Part shown: piece by piece, positions 40,406 through 48,692 of the stretch | Position numbering within the stretch: position 1 is the first letter of the stretch | Layout: every line of letters starts with the position of its first letter | Assembly: GCA_902489665.1 (NCBI GenBank) | Contig: CABUAT010000013.1 | Coordinates: 1-53,024 of the forward strand | DNA from: an uncultured Collinsella sp. | GTDB lineage: Bacteria; Actinomycetota; Coriobacteriia; Coriobacteriales; Coriobacteriaceae | Reading direction: 5' to 3' | Length of the DNA stretch: 53,024 nt | Notes under the pieces: model-generated | Told to the model about the DNA's origin: nothing | Database searches by the model: none | What the model saw: the letters and a program-made list of their open reading frames with translations, nothing else | Program-made: the position numbers and the translations under genes

Positions 40406-41429
40406 AGTCATAACATTCGGTATTCCCTCGTATAACGCCGCCAAGGACATGGACCATTGCATCACCTCCATCTTGGAGGGGAGCAATTACGCCACCGATA
40501 TCGAGATTGTCGTGGTGGACGACGGCTCCAAGGACGAGACGGCCGCCAAGGCCGACGAGTGGGAGGCCCGTTATCCTGGAATCATCCGCGCGGTGCACCA
40601 GGAGAATGGCGGTCACGGTATTGCCGTCCTTTCGGGTCTGCGCGAGGCGCAGGGCACCTACTACAAGGTTGTCGACTCGGATGACTGGCTCGACGCTGCG
40701 GCTCTTTCGACTATGCTGTCGATTCTGCGTGGCTTTGAAGAGCGCGATCAGCGCGTTGACCTGTTTATCTCGAACTACGTGTACGAGAAGGTTTACGAGG
40801 GCACGCATACCGCTATTGGCTACAAATTTGCCCTGCCGCGCAAAAAGATCTTTTCCTGGGATCAGATCGGTCATTTCCGCCTGGACCAGAACCTACTCAT
40901 GCACAGCCTGTGCTATCGCACGGATGTGCTGCGCGAGTCCAACCTTCCCATGCCGCCGCACACGTTCTATGTGGACAACATCTACGCCTACGTGCCACTG
41001 CCGCGTTGCAAGACCATGTACTACGCCGACATCGACCTCTACCGCTACTTTATCGGCCGCGAAGGTCAGAGCGTCAACGAGGCAACGATGGTCAAGCGTC
41101 TGGACCAGCAGTTCCGTGTTACGCGTATCATGATGGAGTCGTACCACCTGTACAGCGATGTTGAGTCGTCGCGCCTGCGTTCGTACATGATGGGCTACTT
41201 CACCATGATGATGGCGATCTGCTCGGTGCTTACCAAGCTTTCCGAGGAAGATTGCGCCGACGAGCGCCTAAAGACGCTGTGGAATGATTTGAAGGCCTAC
41301 GACGAGCGCATGTATCGTCGTGCCCGCTACGGCGTGGTCGGGTTCTTCACCAATCTGCGCGGACGGGCCGGAGACAAAACCACACTCGGCCTATACCGTC
41401 TTGCCTCAAAGATCTTCAAATTCAACTAG
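40398..41429 (+). CDS. Glycosyltransferase family 2
   Basis: A 343-residue GT-A-fold glycosyltransferase. Motifs: VITFGIPSYNAAKDMDHCITSIL, EIVVVDDGSKDET, the acceptor/turn region NGGHGIAVLSGLREAQG, and the metal site VDSDDWLD. The remaining helical part (RMYRRARYG...YRLASKIFKF) is basic and may lie at the membrane. Because of coupling to glf it may transfer galactofuranose or build the same glycan; the sugar is not readable. A relic of a similar 3' end lies in inverse orientation at 41597-41653. Confidence 0.9.
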   Translation: MHKVITFGIPSYNAAKDMDHCITSILEGSNYATDIEIVVVDDGSKDETAAKADEWEARYPGIIRAVHQENGGHGIAVLSGLREAQGTYYKVVDSDDWLDAAALSTMLSILRGFEERDQRVDLFISNYVYEKVYEGTHTAIGYKFALPRKKIFSWDQIGHFRLDQNLLMHSLCYRTDVLRESNLPMPPHTFYVDNIYAYVPLPRCKTMYYADIDLYRYFIGREGQSVNEATMVKRLDQQFRVTRIMMESYHLYSDVESSRLRSYMMGYFTMMMAICSVLTKLSEEDCADERLKTLWNDLKAYDERMYRRARYGVVGFFTNLRGRAGDKTTLGLYRLASKIFKFN

Positions 41430-41461
41430 CTGCTGAGTAATCGCTGCTGATAGGTTGACTG

Positions 41462-41571
41462 GGCCCCTTGGCCTTTAGTTTGCTACTGCGAACAGTCCTG
41501 CTCGCACGGAAAGCACATTAAGTGCTATCCGGCTCGTGCGGAACTTGTATCAAACTAAAGACCAAGGGGCC
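41462..41571 (+). ncRNA. Nested-hairpin element H1 at glycosyltransferase 3' end
   Basis: The outer stem is 21 bp with one mismatch (GGCCCCTTGGCCTTTAGTTTG with CAAACTAAAGACCAAGGGGCC). Inside, in order: ACAGTCCT, a variable stem, the capped loop GCACATTAAGTGC, the stem return, and GCGGAACT; the two flanking blocks pair as AGTCC with GGAACT with a bulged A. The same internal design occurs in H2 (41665-41793) in the other orientation, with different paired stems. It starts 33 bases after the glycosyltransferase stop, in sense orientation. Confidence 0.65.
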
Positions 41572-41596
41572 TCTGCAATAAGAATCGATTGTCAGG

Positions 41597-41653
41597 TTAT
41601 TTGAATTTGAAGATCTTCGACGCGCGGTACACAGGGGCCTGGGCTGAAAAGAA
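41597..41653 (-). pseudogene. Relic of a glycosyltransferase 3' end
   Basis: On the minus strand the sequence reads VYRASKIFKFK followed by TAA, matching the end of the neighbouring glycosyltransferase (LYRLASKIFKFN). The nucleotide match includes a 17-base identity, and the Ala and Ser codons differ only at third positions. An in-frame TAA lies 18 codons upstream, so only a fragment remains. It suggests a second, inverted copy of a related gene was once present. Confidence 0.5.
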
Positions 41654-41664
41654 TTAGGTTGGAA

Positions 41665-41793
41665 GTCGGTCGGAGGCGGGCGGGCATTACGTTTGTCGCG
41701 AGTTCCGCATGCAAAGAAGGCCACTTAATGTGGCCTTCGTCTTGCATAGGACTGTAGAGCAGCAAACGTAATGCCCGCCCGCCTCCGACCGAC
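41665..41793 (-). ncRNA. Nested-hairpin element H2 at P1 peptidase 3' end
   Basis: The outer stem is 31 perfect base pairs (41665-41695 with 41763-41793). Read on the minus strand, the inside holds ACAGTCCT, a variable stem (ATGCAA..GAAGGCC), CACATTAAGTG at the tip, its return, and GCGGAACT: the same ordered blocks as H1. It begins 12 bases after the stop of the minus-strand peptidase gene, in sense orientation. The stem length is far more than termination needs. Confidence 0.65.
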
Positions 41794-41804
41794 GGTCGAG
41801 TGGA

Positions 41805-42806
41805 CTACTTTGCGGCGCCGGGGATGCCGTGGGAGGTTTTGGCGGTTTTGGCTCCGTTTACGATGGCAGTTTCCAGGGCCCTTACTGCGAGCATGCCCAG
41901 CAGGTCTAGGGGAACGGCGGCGCTTGTCCGGGCGCCCAGTTTGCCGCTGGCGAGGGTGTAGATGGTGTCGCCGTCGTTGGTGGTGTGTGTGGGACGGATG
42001 GCGTGTGCGTAGGCGTCTGCGGCCATCTGGGAGACCTTGGTGGCTTGTGCCTTAGTGAGTTCCACGTTGGTGACGATGCAGCTGATGGTGGTGTTGGTGC
42101 GGTCGAGCGGCATCTGCATGGATCCGGCGGCGGCAAAGGCTGCGAGTTCCATGTCGACGATCTGGTCGCTATCGGCTGCGGCGCGCATACCGGCGACCCA
42201 CTCGCCGGTGAAGGGGTCGACGACGTTGCCGCAGGCGTTGACCGAGACCACGGCGCCCACCTTGACGGGGCCGAGCGCCACGGCAGCAGTTCCAAGGCCG
42301 GCCTTCATGCAGGTGGCAGGCCCCATGAGCTTGCCTACAGTGGCGCCGGTGCCGGCGCCCACGTTGCCCTGCTCGAGCGTGGCGGGGGTGTGGTCGAGTG
42401 CTTCGCGCACCGCGGCGATGCCGGCCTCAATGTCAGGGCGAACGGTGGGGTTACCAAAGGCGAGGTCGAAGATACAGCTGGAGCACACGATAGGCACCTG
42501 CGTGGGGCCGACGGGAAGGCCGATGCCGCGGCTCTCAAGCTCGCGAGCGACGCCGCTTGCAGCCTCGAGGCCAAAGGCCGATCCACCCGAAAGGCAGACA
42601 GCGTGGACCTTGTCGACGGTGTTCTCGGGTCGCAGCAGGTCGGTTTCGCGCGATGCCGGAGCACCGCCGCGAACGTCAATGCCGCCGGTGGCGCCCTCGG
42701 GTGCCACGATTACGGTGCAACCGGTGCCGGCCTCCTCGTCCGTATAGTTGCCATAGCAAAAGCCATCGACATCGCAGACGTCAATGGCCTCGAGCAGTGT
42801 ATCCAT
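41805..42806 (-). CDS. P1 family peptidase (DmpA/NylC-like)
   Basis: A 333-residue Ntn-type hydrolase of the S58/P1 family. These enzymes self-cleave to expose a catalytic Thr or Ser; here the likely site is in RTNTTISCIVTN. Other family segments are GTGCTVIVAPEGATGGIDVRGGAP, AVCLSGGSAFGLEAASG, IVCSSCIFDLAFG and NVGAGTGATVGK. Members act on aminopeptide or amide bonds (DmpA aminopeptidase, nylon oligomer hydrolase NylC); the natural substrate is unknown. No signal peptide, so cytosolic. Transcribed alone, ending at element H2. Confidence 0.9.
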   Translation of the reverse strand: MDTLLEAIDVCDVDGFCYGNYTDEEAGTGCTVIVAPEGATGGIDVRGGAPASRETDLLRPENTVDKVHAVCLSGGSAFGLEAASGVARELESRGIGLPVGPTQVPIVCSSCIFDLAFGNPTVRPDIEAGIAAVREALDHTPATLEQGNVGAGTGATVGKLMGPATCMKAGLGTAAVALGPVKVGAVVSVNACGNVVDPFTGEWVAGMRAAADSDQIVDMELAAFAAAGSMQMPLDRTNTTISCIVTNVELTKAQATKVSQMAADAYAHAIRPTHTTNDGDTIYTLASGKLGARTSAAVPLDLLGMLAVRALETAIVNGAKTAKTSHGIPGAAK

Positions 42807-42907
42807 GTTTAACTCCTATCGGTTTTCCGCCGCGCCTTGTGCCCGGTCGGGATCCGTACGGTACGCCAAAATTGTAGGCGCCGGGGGATACCCAGCGCCA
42901 GATGCAA

Positions 42908-43489
42908 TTACGAGAGTTTTTGAATCGCGCGCGCGACGCGGGCGATGGGTAGGCCCACCACGTTATAGAAGTCGCCCGAAATATCGTGCACGAGCATGCG
43001 TCCTCCTGTGCCCTGAATGCCGTAGGCGCCGGCCTTGTCCATGGGCTCACCCGAGGCGACGTAGTGCTCGATCTGCTCGTCGGTGAGCTCGTAGAACGTT
43101 ACGTCGGTCACATCGACAAAGGACAGGCTCTCGGCGGCATGCGGGGCAGCCGTATCGCCTGCTTTAACGATGCAGACGCCGGTTGCGACCTGGTGCGTGC
43201 GGCCCGAAAGCTCACGGAGCATGGTGCGCGCCTCGTCCTCGGTTGCCGGCTTGCCCAGAATCTTGCCGTCAAAGGTGACGATGGTGTCGGCCGCGACCGT
43301 CAGCTCATTGGGCTCGGCATGCTCGGTGGCAACGGCGGCGGCTTTTGCGCGTGCTAAGCGTTCAACGAGCGTAAGCGGGGCCTCGCCATCAAACGGCGTT
43401 TCGTCGATATCGGCAGGAATGATGCGAATGTCATAGCCCGCCTCGTGCATCAACTCGATGCGGCGCGGTGATTGCGAAGCCAAAATCAT
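42908..43489 (-). CDS. maf: Maf-like nucleotide pyrophosphatase
   Basis: House-cleaning pyrophosphatase that removes non-canonical or methylated nucleotides. The 193-residue protein starts ILASQSPRRIELMHEAGY, and has the catalytic segments VAADTIV and GKPATEDEARTML, then DKAGAYGIQGTGG and VVGLPIARV. Its ATG overlaps the stop of the upstream DJ-1 gene by 4 bases, so they form an operon. Confidence 0.94.
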   Translation of the reverse strand: MILASQSPRRIELMHEAGYDIRIIPADIDETPFDGEAPLTLVERLARAKAAAVATEHAEPNELTVAADTIVTFDGKILGKPATEDEARTMLRELSGRTHQVATGVCIVKAGDTAAPHAAESLSFVDVTDVTFYELTDEQIEHYVASGEPMDKAGAYGIQGTGGRMLVHDISGDFYNVVGLPIARVARAIQKLS

Positions 43490-44028
43490 AGCTGAATGCC
43501 CTCGGCGACCTTCTCGACGGCCTTGTCGCCGGCGAGCGTGCGCAGCAGCTCAAGCGCAAAGGGGAGCGACTGGGCCATGCCGCTGGCGGTGATGATGTTG
43601 CCGTCTTGCGTAACCTTCTCGCCGGTATAGGTGCCTTCGGGGAAGCTTTTCTCAAAGCCAGGGAAGCACGTGGCGTGGCGCCCCTCGAGCAGATCGAGCT
43701 CGCCCAGGATAAACGGGGCGGCGCAGATGGCGGCGACGTGCTTGGTCGCGGCGAACTCGCAGACCACGTCGCAGACGCGCTGATCGGCGCGCAGGTTGGT
43801 GGCACCGGGTAGGCCGCCGGGTAGCACGACGCAGTCGTACTCGTCAAAGTCGATCTCATCAAAGAGCGCATCGCAGGTCACGGGGATCTGCAGCGAGCTT
43901 ACGACCTCACGCGTGGGCATGATCGAGACGAGCGTGGCACGCACGCCGCCGCGACGCATGACATCGACCATGGTCAAGCATTCAATAGTTTCAAAGCCAT
44001 CGGCGGCGAGAACGGCAACGCTGGGCAT
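43486..44028 (-). CDS. DJ-1/PfpI family protein
   Basis: A 180-residue DJ-1/ThiJ family protein. It begins VAVLAADGFETIECLTMVDVMRRGG, which includes the conserved Glu, and has the reactive Cys in AAICAAPFILGE. DJ-1 relatives act as deglycases, chaperones or glyoxalase-like enzymes; the exact role is unresolved. The start at 44028 is preceded by AAAGGA with good spacing. Coupled to maf. Confidence 0.9.
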   Translation of the reverse strand: MPSVAVLAADGFETIECLTMVDVMRRGGVRATLVSIMPTREVVSSLQIPVTCDALFDEIDFDEYDCVVLPGGLPGATNLRADQRVCDVVCEFAATKHVAAICAAPFILGELDLLEGRHATCFPGFEKSFPEGTYTGEKVTQDGNIITASGMAQSLPFALELLRTLAGDKAVEKVAEGIQL

Positions 44029-44134
44029 GAGGGTTCCTTTCATAGGCGGCATACGATTAGCCGTCTTATACCCCGAAGACCTCCGCTTGCCACGCTCGAT
44101 TTCCCAATGATTTTTCTGAGCAATGATTAAGTGG

Positions 44135-45448
44135 CTAGTTGCGCCTAAGGTGGACGACGGTCTCGCAGTGGAAGGTTTGCGGGAATAGGTCAACTGGCGT
44201 GATCTTTACGGGGGAGAAGGTGCCTTCTTCGACAAAGCGTTTGAGATCGCGCGCCAGGGTGGCCGGGTCGCAGCTCACGTAGGCGACATCGCGGGCACTC
44301 GTGCTGGCGATAAGGCCGATCGCCTCGGGGGCGAGGCCTGCGCGCGGCGGGTCGACCACCAAGATGTCGGCATCCTGGTCGGGGAACTCGCGCACCGCGT
44401 CTCCGCCAATGACGTCGACGTTATCAAGCTTGTTGATTTCCAGGTTACGGCGTAGATCGCGCACGGCGGGGCCGTAGGCCTCGACGGCAGCGACAAAGTC
44501 GCAGCGGCGGGCGAGCGGCAGGGTAAAGGTGCCGGCACCGCAGTACAGGTCCACGGCAAGCTCGTCTTCCTGCGGGTCGAGCGCTTCCATGACAAGATCG
44601 ATCAAAATCTCGGCACCCTTGGTGTTGACCTGGAAAAAAGACGGGGCAGACAAGCGCATCTGATCCTCGGCGATATTCTCGGTCCATGAGCCCTCTCCGG
44701 CGAGCATTTCGACCTTGGAGACACGGCGGGCCTTCTTTTCGCCCTTGCTCATCACGCGTACGATGCTCGTAGGATGAGCGGCGTCCGCCAGCACGCGGGA
44801 GACCTGCGAGCGCGGAAAAGAGCCTGTGGGCGTCCAGAGTGCGACCTCGAGTGCCTTGGTGCGGCGCGATGCGCGAATGCCCACGCGTTCGAGCCCCAAG
44901 TCATGGCTGCCGCTTAGATAGTTGAGTGCGCCGACGACCGATTTGAGTGCCTTCGGGAAGCGCTTATCGAACAGCGGACACATATCGACGGTCACGATTT
45001 TGCTGGGGTCGACACCGTGCATGCCAAGGCGCACGCGACCGTTGACGACGGTCGGTTCGAGCTCGATTTTATTGCGGTAGCCCCAGTCGTCCTTGGTGTG
45101 GCAGATGGGCTGTACCAACTCATCTGCCAGCTCAGGAGCGAACTTGCCGATGCGCTCGAGCGTGGAGCGCAGGTTTTGCTCCTTGGCGGCGAGCTGTGCC
45201 GTGCGTGAGAGATTGCCCCACGAGCAGCCGCCGCAGATGCCCACGAAGGGGCAGGGAGGCTGAATGCGATTGGGGCTTGGCTCCAGAATCTCGGTGGTGC
45301 GGGCGCGCATGAATGACTTGCCGTCCTGTACGACCTCGGCCTCGACGGTGTCGCCTGCCACGGCACCCTGCACAAAGACGGCCTTGCCGTTGTCGGCGTG
45401 CGCCAGCCCGTCGGCGCCGTAGGTCATCGATTCTATAGTGAGCTTCAT
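44135..45448 (-). CDS. rlmD: 23S rRNA (uracil-5-)-methyltransferase, RlmD-type
   Basis: A 437-residue TrmA/RumA family m5U methyltransferase. The N-terminal TRAM domain (MKLTIESMTYGADGLAHADNGKAVFVQGAV) binds RNA; an iron-sulfur cluster site is visible as CPFVGICGGCSWG plus DMCPLF. The SAM-binding region has VDLYCGAGTFTLPLA and VVDPPRAGL, and the catalytic Cys is in YVSCDPATLARDL. RlmD and RlmCD cannot be separated by eye; in Gram-positives one enzyme often serves two sites. Start at 45448 follows GGCAGGAAT. Confidence 0.9.
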   Translation of the reverse strand: MKLTIESMTYGADGLAHADNGKAVFVQGAVAGDTVEAEVVQDGKSFMRARTTEILEPSPNRIQPPCPFVGICGGCSWGNLSRTAQLAAKEQNLRSTLERIGKFAPELADELVQPICHTKDDWGYRNKIELEPTVVNGRVRLGMHGVDPSKIVTVDMCPLFDKRFPKALKSVVGALNYLSGSHDLGLERVGIRASRRTKALEVALWTPTGSFPRSQVSRVLADAAHPTSIVRVMSKGEKKARRVSKVEMLAGEGSWTENIAEDQMRLSAPSFFQVNTKGAEILIDLVMEALDPQEDELAVDLYCGAGTFTLPLARRCDFVAAVEAYGPAVRDLRRNLEINKLDNVDVIGGDAVREFPDQDADILVVDPPRAGLAPEAIGLIASTSARDVAYVSCDPATLARDLKRFVEEGTFSPVKITPVDLFPQTFHCETVVHLRRN

Positions 45449-45494
45449 ATTCCTGCCTGTCATTCGCGTTGTTGTTCGCACCATGGTAGCAGGG

Positions 45495-45541
45495 AAAAGC
45501 GCCCCGCATCCGAGGCTTTCCTCAAATGCGGGGCGCTTCTA
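45495..45541 (-). terminator. Terminator after ppk
   Basis: AAGCGCCCCGCAT pairs with ATGCGGGGCGCTT (13 bp), with a small GAGG/CCTC stem inside the loop and TTTT at the end on the minus strand, 21 bases after the ppk stop. Confidence 0.85.
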
Positions 45542-45561
45542 CAAACTGCTTCTACAAACGA

Positions 45562-48135
45562 CTATTTCGTCTTGCCGGTAATGAGCGTCTTAAGACCCAG
45601 GCCGATCAGACCCAGGCCCATGCGCACGCGGCCGGGGCGATGGCGCTCGATGGCCTTGGTCTTGCCAGCGGGCTTATCGCGACGGGCGCTCGTCTCGGGT
45701 GCGGGCTTGGTGACCTGCGGATCGGGCTGAGGTGCAGGTGCAGGCTCGGGCTCAATGACGGTCGCCTGGACCTCTTGGACCTTGGGTGCGGCCGGCTGCG
45801 GCTCAGGAGCAGGGGCGGGCTTTGCCTCGGCGGCGGGCCCCGGAGTCGCGGTAGCGGGCGCGGGCGCTTTCTCCACGGCGGGCTCTGCGGCAGCCTCGGG
45901 CTCATTCACCGGGGGAGCGGCAACCGCTTTCGGTTTGGCAGCTGCCCCATGTTCAACCTCGGCCTGAATAGCCTCCTCGGCTACGCGTTCCTTCTCCTGT
46001 GCGCGCTGTTGCGCGGCGGCCTCGGCGTTGCGATAGGCACGCTCCAGCAGAGCTTCCTGCGAGTTGAAGGGTTTTTCACCCTCTGCACGCTCCACGGGGA
46101 CCCAGGTGCCGTCGCTCGTGAGGCTGCGGGCCTTCACGTTGTCCCGCAGCTGCATGCCCATGTACTCGTGCACTAGGGCGCGGCAGGTGGGGTCGAGCAC
46201 GGGGAAGGCGATCTCCACGCGGTGCTCGGTGTTGCGCGTCATCATATCGGCTGAGCTCAGGTAAATCATGTCCGAGTCCACGCCGAAAGCATAGACGCGC
46301 GCGTGCTCCAAAAAGCGTCCGACGATGGAGCGGACATGCACGTTCTCGGTCTTGCCCGGAACACCGGGCTTGAGGCACGAGATGCCGCGGATGATCATGT
46401 CTACGCGCACGCCGGCACACGATGCCTCGGCGATCTTGTCGATAACCTCGCGGTCGGTCAGTGAGTTGAGCTTAAAGAACACGCGGGCGGGCTCGCCGGC
46501 AAGGGCGCGCTGGATCTCGCGGTCAAGCCCGCGCATGATGAGCGGTTTCAGTCCGACGGGCGCCACACCCAGGAAGCGGTAGTCGCCGCGCAGGTTGCCC
46601 AGCGACAGATTGCGGAAGAACAGGTTGGCGTCTTCACCGATGCCGGGATGGGCTGTCATGAGCATAAAGTCGCTGTAGAGTTTGGCCGTCTTCTCGTTAA
46701 AGTTGCCGGTGCCCAAAAGCGTGAGGCGGGTGAGCGCCATGCCCTCGCGATAGGTGAGCTGGCAGATCTTGGAGTGGCACTTAAAGCCTTCGGAGCCGTA
46801 GATGACGGTGCAGCCTGCCTCTTCCAGACGCTCGGCCCACTCGATGTTGTTCTGCTCGTCAAAGCGGGCGCGGAGCTCCATGAGCACCGTGACCTCTTTG
46901 CCGTTCTCGGCGGCATCGATCAGCGACTCGCATAGGCGGCTCTGCTTGGCCACGCGGTAGAGCGTGATGCGCAACGAGATGCACTCGGGATCGTAGGCTG
47001 CCTCGTGTACCAGATCCAGGAACGGATTCATGGCCTCGTAAGGGTAGAAGAGCAGCTTGTCGTGCTGCAGCACCTGCTCGCGGATGGAGCGGGTCATGTC
47101 GATGGTGGGGTTGGGCTGTGGCTTAAACGGCGTAAAGAGCAGCTCGTTGCGCAGGTGCTCGGGAATCTTGCCCTCAATGCCAAAGACGTAGCCCAGGTTG
47201 AGCGGGATATCGCAGGTAAAGACAGAGCGGCGCGAAAGCTCGAGCGCCTTGCGGATAGTCTTGAGCGTCGCCTTCTCGAGCGACCCCGAGACCGCGAGCA
47301 CTACCGGCTGCAGGCGCAGGCGCTTCTTGAGAATGCGCTTCATGTGCTGGCGGTAGTCCTCTTCCTCTTCGATGCCCTCGCCGTCCGGATCGATGTCGGC
47401 GTTGCGGGTGACGCGGATCAGCGCACGATCCAGCGGCTTATAGGAGCCAAAGCAGCTGTCCAGGCAGGCGAGGATGACGTCCTCGAGCAAGATGTAGGAG
47501 TAGGTGCCGGTGGGCGAGGGGATCTCGACCACGCGGTTCATCGAGGCGGGAATCTCGATAAGGCCCAGTAGGCTCTCCTCGTCGGTGGCGCCGTCCAGAC
47601 CACAGGCCAGATAGAGCGCGCCGTTGCGCAGGTTGGGGAAGGGGTGGCGAGGATCGATGACCAGCGGCGAGATGACCGGCGACACGTAGGCCTGGAAGTA
47701 GCGGGTTACAAAGGTGCGCTCCTCGGGCGTAAGCGAATCGATGTGGGCGCGGTGAACGCCCAAGGTGTCGAGCTTGCCCTCGATGCTCTTAAAGATGGAC
47801 TCCCAACGGGTAAGGAGCCCGGGCATTTCGGCCATGACAGCATCGACCTGTTCGGAGGCGGTCATATTGCTCTTGTTGTCGACAGGTTGTTTTTTGAGCT
47901 CCGCCAGATCGGACAGGCCGCCCACGCGCACCATGAGAAACTCGTCGAGGTTGGACTCGAAGATCGAGACGAACTTTAGTCGCTCGAATAACGGAACGGT
48001 TTCGTCGAAGGCTTCGTCGAGCACGCGGTTGTCAAAGCGTAGCCAGCTGAGCTCTCGGTTTTGCGTGCATGAGAAGTCGCGCGGCGGTTTGCGCAGCTTT
48101 GCGGCGGCTTGCTTCTTTTCGATTTTGCTCGGCAT
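45562..48135 (-). CDS. ppk1: Polyphosphate kinase 1 with Pro/Ala-rich C-terminal extension
   Basis: Makes polyphosphate from ATP. The first about 690 residues are a normal PPK1: NRELSWLRFDNRVLDEA, FLMVRVGGL, YPYEAMNPFLDLVHEAA, the region with phosphorylated His (CHSKICQLTYREG), and RNTEHRVEIAFPVLDP. The next about 165 residues are unusual: a charged helix (AAAQQRAQEKERVAEEAIQAE), a long Pro/Ala/Glu-rich stretch, and a basic glycine-rich end (RVRMGLGLIGLGLKTLITG) that could touch membrane or polyphosphate. Start is ambiguous between 48141 and 48135. Confidence 0.92.
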   Translation of the reverse strand: MPSKIEKKQAAAKLRKPPRDFSCTQNRELSWLRFDNRVLDEAFDETVPLFERLKFVSIFESNLDEFLMVRVGGLSDLAELKKQPVDNKSNMTASEQVDAVMAEMPGLLTRWESIFKSIEGKLDTLGVHRAHIDSLTPEERTFVTRYFQAYVSPVISPLVIDPRHPFPNLRNGALYLACGLDGATDEESLLGLIEIPASMNRVVEIPSPTGTYSYILLEDVILACLDSCFGSYKPLDRALIRVTRNADIDPDGEGIEEEEDYRQHMKRILKKRLRLQPVVLAVSGSLEKATLKTIRKALELSRRSVFTCDIPLNLGYVFGIEGKIPEHLRNELLFTPFKPQPNPTIDMTRSIREQVLQHDKLLFYPYEAMNPFLDLVHEAAYDPECISLRITLYRVAKQSRLCESLIDAAENGKEVTVLMELRARFDEQNNIEWAERLEEAGCTVIYGSEGFKCHSKICQLTYREGMALTRLTLLGTGNFNEKTAKLYSDFMLMTAHPGIGEDANLFFRNLSLGNLRGDYRFLGVAPVGLKPLIMRGLDREIQRALAGEPARVFFKLNSLTDREVIDKIAEASCAGVRVDMIIRGISCLKPGVPGKTENVHVRSIVGRFLEHARVYAFGVDSDMIYLSSADMMTRNTEHRVEIAFPVLDPTCRALVHEYMGMQLRDNVKARSLTSDGTWVPVERAEGEKPFNSQEALLERAYRNAEAAAQQRAQEKERVAEEAIQAEVEHGAAAKPKAVAAPPVNEPEAAAEPAVEKAPAPATATPGPAAEAKPAPAPEPQPAAPKVQEVQATVIEPEPAPAPQPDPQVTKPAPETSARRDKPAGKTKAIERHRPGRVRMGLGLIGLGLKTLITGKTK

Positions 48136-48180
48136 ATGCATCTGTCCGTTCAGTCCCCACAGGGGACGGTAGCCTAACAC

Positions 48181-48543
48181 TATTCACTATTGTCTCAATT
48201 TAGTCGACCTGTGGCACGGACGTATCGCGTGAACGGTATCTTTACCTACTTCTTACGCTGCCAAGGCATGCAACTAACTGCGCAACTCGTTTAGAAACAA
48301 TCTATATCCATACTCAATTGGTGAGGATGTATGAATAAGAATGATTGCGAGCTGAATATAATCGAATCCAAATTGAATCATGGACAAACGACATATATAT
48401 GCAGAAAACCGTTTTAGCTATGCAATTCCTAAACATGAAAATATTTGTGCAATCTAGCTTAATTCCTTAGAAAAAAGAACATTTACCTTTGAAAACCTGC
48501 TTTAGAGAACCGAAGTGCATCATGGGGGAATCATATGAGATAT
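48181..48543. other. AT-rich spacer between ppk1 and first arcA
   Basis: No gene is visible. The spacer is clearly more AT-rich than its surroundings (especially 48290-48500), and carries GTGAACGGTATC (48229-48240), the reverse form of the ACCGTTC boxes of the arcA promoter. The same GTGAACGGTATC occurs upstream of the second arcA (51375-51386). Confidence 0.45.
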
Positions 48544-48610
48544 ACCGTTCATCGCACTTTGCTGACCGTTCGGGGGCGAGGTGGAATTGCAGGTGGTTTT
48601 TGGATATAAC
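48544..48610 (+). promoter_or_regulatory. arcA promoter 1 with paired activator-like sites
   Basis: ACCGTTC at 48544 and again at 48565, exactly 21 bp apart; TATAAC (48605-48610) as -10, 40 bp after the second box; TGGAAT at the -35 position is poor. Spacing and box sequences are the same at the second arcA, while surrounding bases differ. The weak -35 with upstream direct repeats suggests an activator-dependent promoter. Confidence 0.6.
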
Positions 48611-48692
48611 TAGAGCTGTCAGCAAGCAGCGTCCCATACGGAGGGGCGCTGATACATTCGGCCAGTAAGGCCCGAAAGAAAGGTAGGAGGCC

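Noticed and set aside
39215..40486. 423-codon minus-strand frame opposite glf
   Set aside because: Shadow of UDP-galactopyranose mutase; no recognisable motif.
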